55,335 nucleotides of DNA from positions 1-55,335 of the forward strand of contig QFBS01000005.1 of NCBI GenBank assembly GCA_003265895.1, in the 5' to 3' direction. A program made the translations under genes and the position numbers. Positions within the stretch are counted from its first letter, which is position 1. Each line of letters starts with the position of its first letter. The notes beneath the pieces were generated by a model. The model made no database searches and was not told where the DNA came from. It was given only the letters and a program-made list of their open reading frames with translations. This stretch comes from Candidatus Marinamargulisbacteria bacterium SCGC AG-410-N11 (GTDB lineage Bacteria > Margulisbacteria > Marinamargulisbacteria > GCA-2716485 > AG-410-N11). This document shows positions 55,060 through 55,335 of the stretch, one piece after another.

Positions 55060-55335
55060 TATTTATTAATCTGAGATTTATATCCACATTTTGTATATGA
55101 TGAATTAAATTATCAATAACCTTTTGTAGTTTAAAGATTATATGTGTACTAAAATCTGGTTTCTTTTCGTATATGTCTATAATATCATAAATATCCTTTT
55201 TAAAAATATCATGAATGGCTGAATGATAATCATAGTCAGAAAAATTGTTTTTTTTCATAATTTCTTCTTCTTCTTCAAAGTGTTCAGACATATGATCTTT
55301 TAAAAAATGTATTATTTCTTTTAAAAATGATTCGT
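55040..55335 (-). CDS. Bacteriohemerythrin, N-terminus cut off by the window edge
   Basis: The frame is open to the right edge, 14 codons beyond the first ATG at 55291, so that ATG is internal. The C-terminal ~97 residues hold the hemerythrin diiron ligands: HFEEE (His and Glu four apart), YHSAIHDIF (two His four apart) and HHIQNVD (His and Asp five apart). The first His of the family (helix A) would lie outside the window. These proteins bind O2 or sense oxygen and iron. The stop overlaps the fur-type gene. Confidence 0.88.
   Translation of the reverse strand, partial: ESFLKEIIHFLKDHMSEHFEEEEEIMKKNNFSDYDYHSAIHDIFKKDIYDIIDIYEKKPDFSTHIIFKLQKVIDNLIHHIQNVDINLRLINNGNSNE

Overview
The window is AT-rich (about 30% G+C by eye) and densely coding, with short or overlapping gene junctions, frequent TTG starts, and no insertion sequence, prophage or CRISPR array. 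It comes from a diderm bacterium: it carries LPS heptose genes (split hldE), an LptD-like protein, an LptF/G permease, Lnt, a TonB-ExbB-ExbD system and flagellar L- and P-ring genes. It also carries S-layer-homology (SLH) domains of the kind used to tie the outer membrane to the cell wall in deep-branching diderms. With a Na+-NQR operon and an AT-rich genome this would fit a marine Margulisbacteria-like lineage. That placement is inference; no rRNA or phylogeny is available here.

Layout. 1-3.4 kb: a truncated coiled-coil gene with near-identical 108-bp repeats, two unrecognised proteins and a DUF2797 gene. 3.4-12.3 kb: ftsK, yebC, and a pair encoding a 1110-aa exported protein with a FlgD/T9SS-like C-terminal domain and a PorV-like barrel ending in SLH domains. 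12.4-19.9 kb: tRNA-Val(GAC), mltG, a metallo-beta-lactamase-fold hydrolase, split hldE, lepA, pabB and pabC. 20.0-30.7 kb: a flagellar-type gene run (fliK-like, flhB C-terminal-like, flgF, flgG, flgA, flgH, flgI, flgJ-like, fliA, flgB, flgC, fliE, fliF, fliG-like). 30.7-41.4 kb, minus strand: an envelope block (permease, TPR protein, lptD, lipoprotein, lnt), bS21, holB and a small SLH anchor protein. 41.4-46.5 kb, minus strand: exbB-exbD-tonB with a large exported protein, and a LOG-family gene. 46.5-54.4 kb: rlmN, nqrABCDEF and apbE. 54.4-55.3 kb, minus strand: a small Cys-rich membrane protein, a Fur-family regulator and the end of a bacteriohemerythrin.

The flagellar run is the most unusual part. 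The proximal rod homologues FlgB and FlgC, the FlgF homologue and the FlgJ-like rod-cap fragment all begin with what look like Sec signal peptides, whereas rod proteins normally leave through the flagellar type III exporter without one. FlgG and FliE lack such a signal. The FliG homologue keeps the FliF-binding N-terminus but has acidic low-complexity sequence where the torque-generating C-terminal domain should be, and the run then stops at a convergent gene with no fliH, fliI, motor or hook gene in the window. One reading is a flagellum-derived basal body that is partly assembled from the periplasm and may not rotate. Genes elsewhere in the genome could overturn this.

A second unusual point is NqrA: it looks like NqrA over its length but keeps two complete CxxCxxCxxxCP motifs typical of RnfC, so it may be an Rnf/Nqr intermediate. 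A small Cys-rich membrane protein next to apbE is a possible NqrM-type assembly factor.
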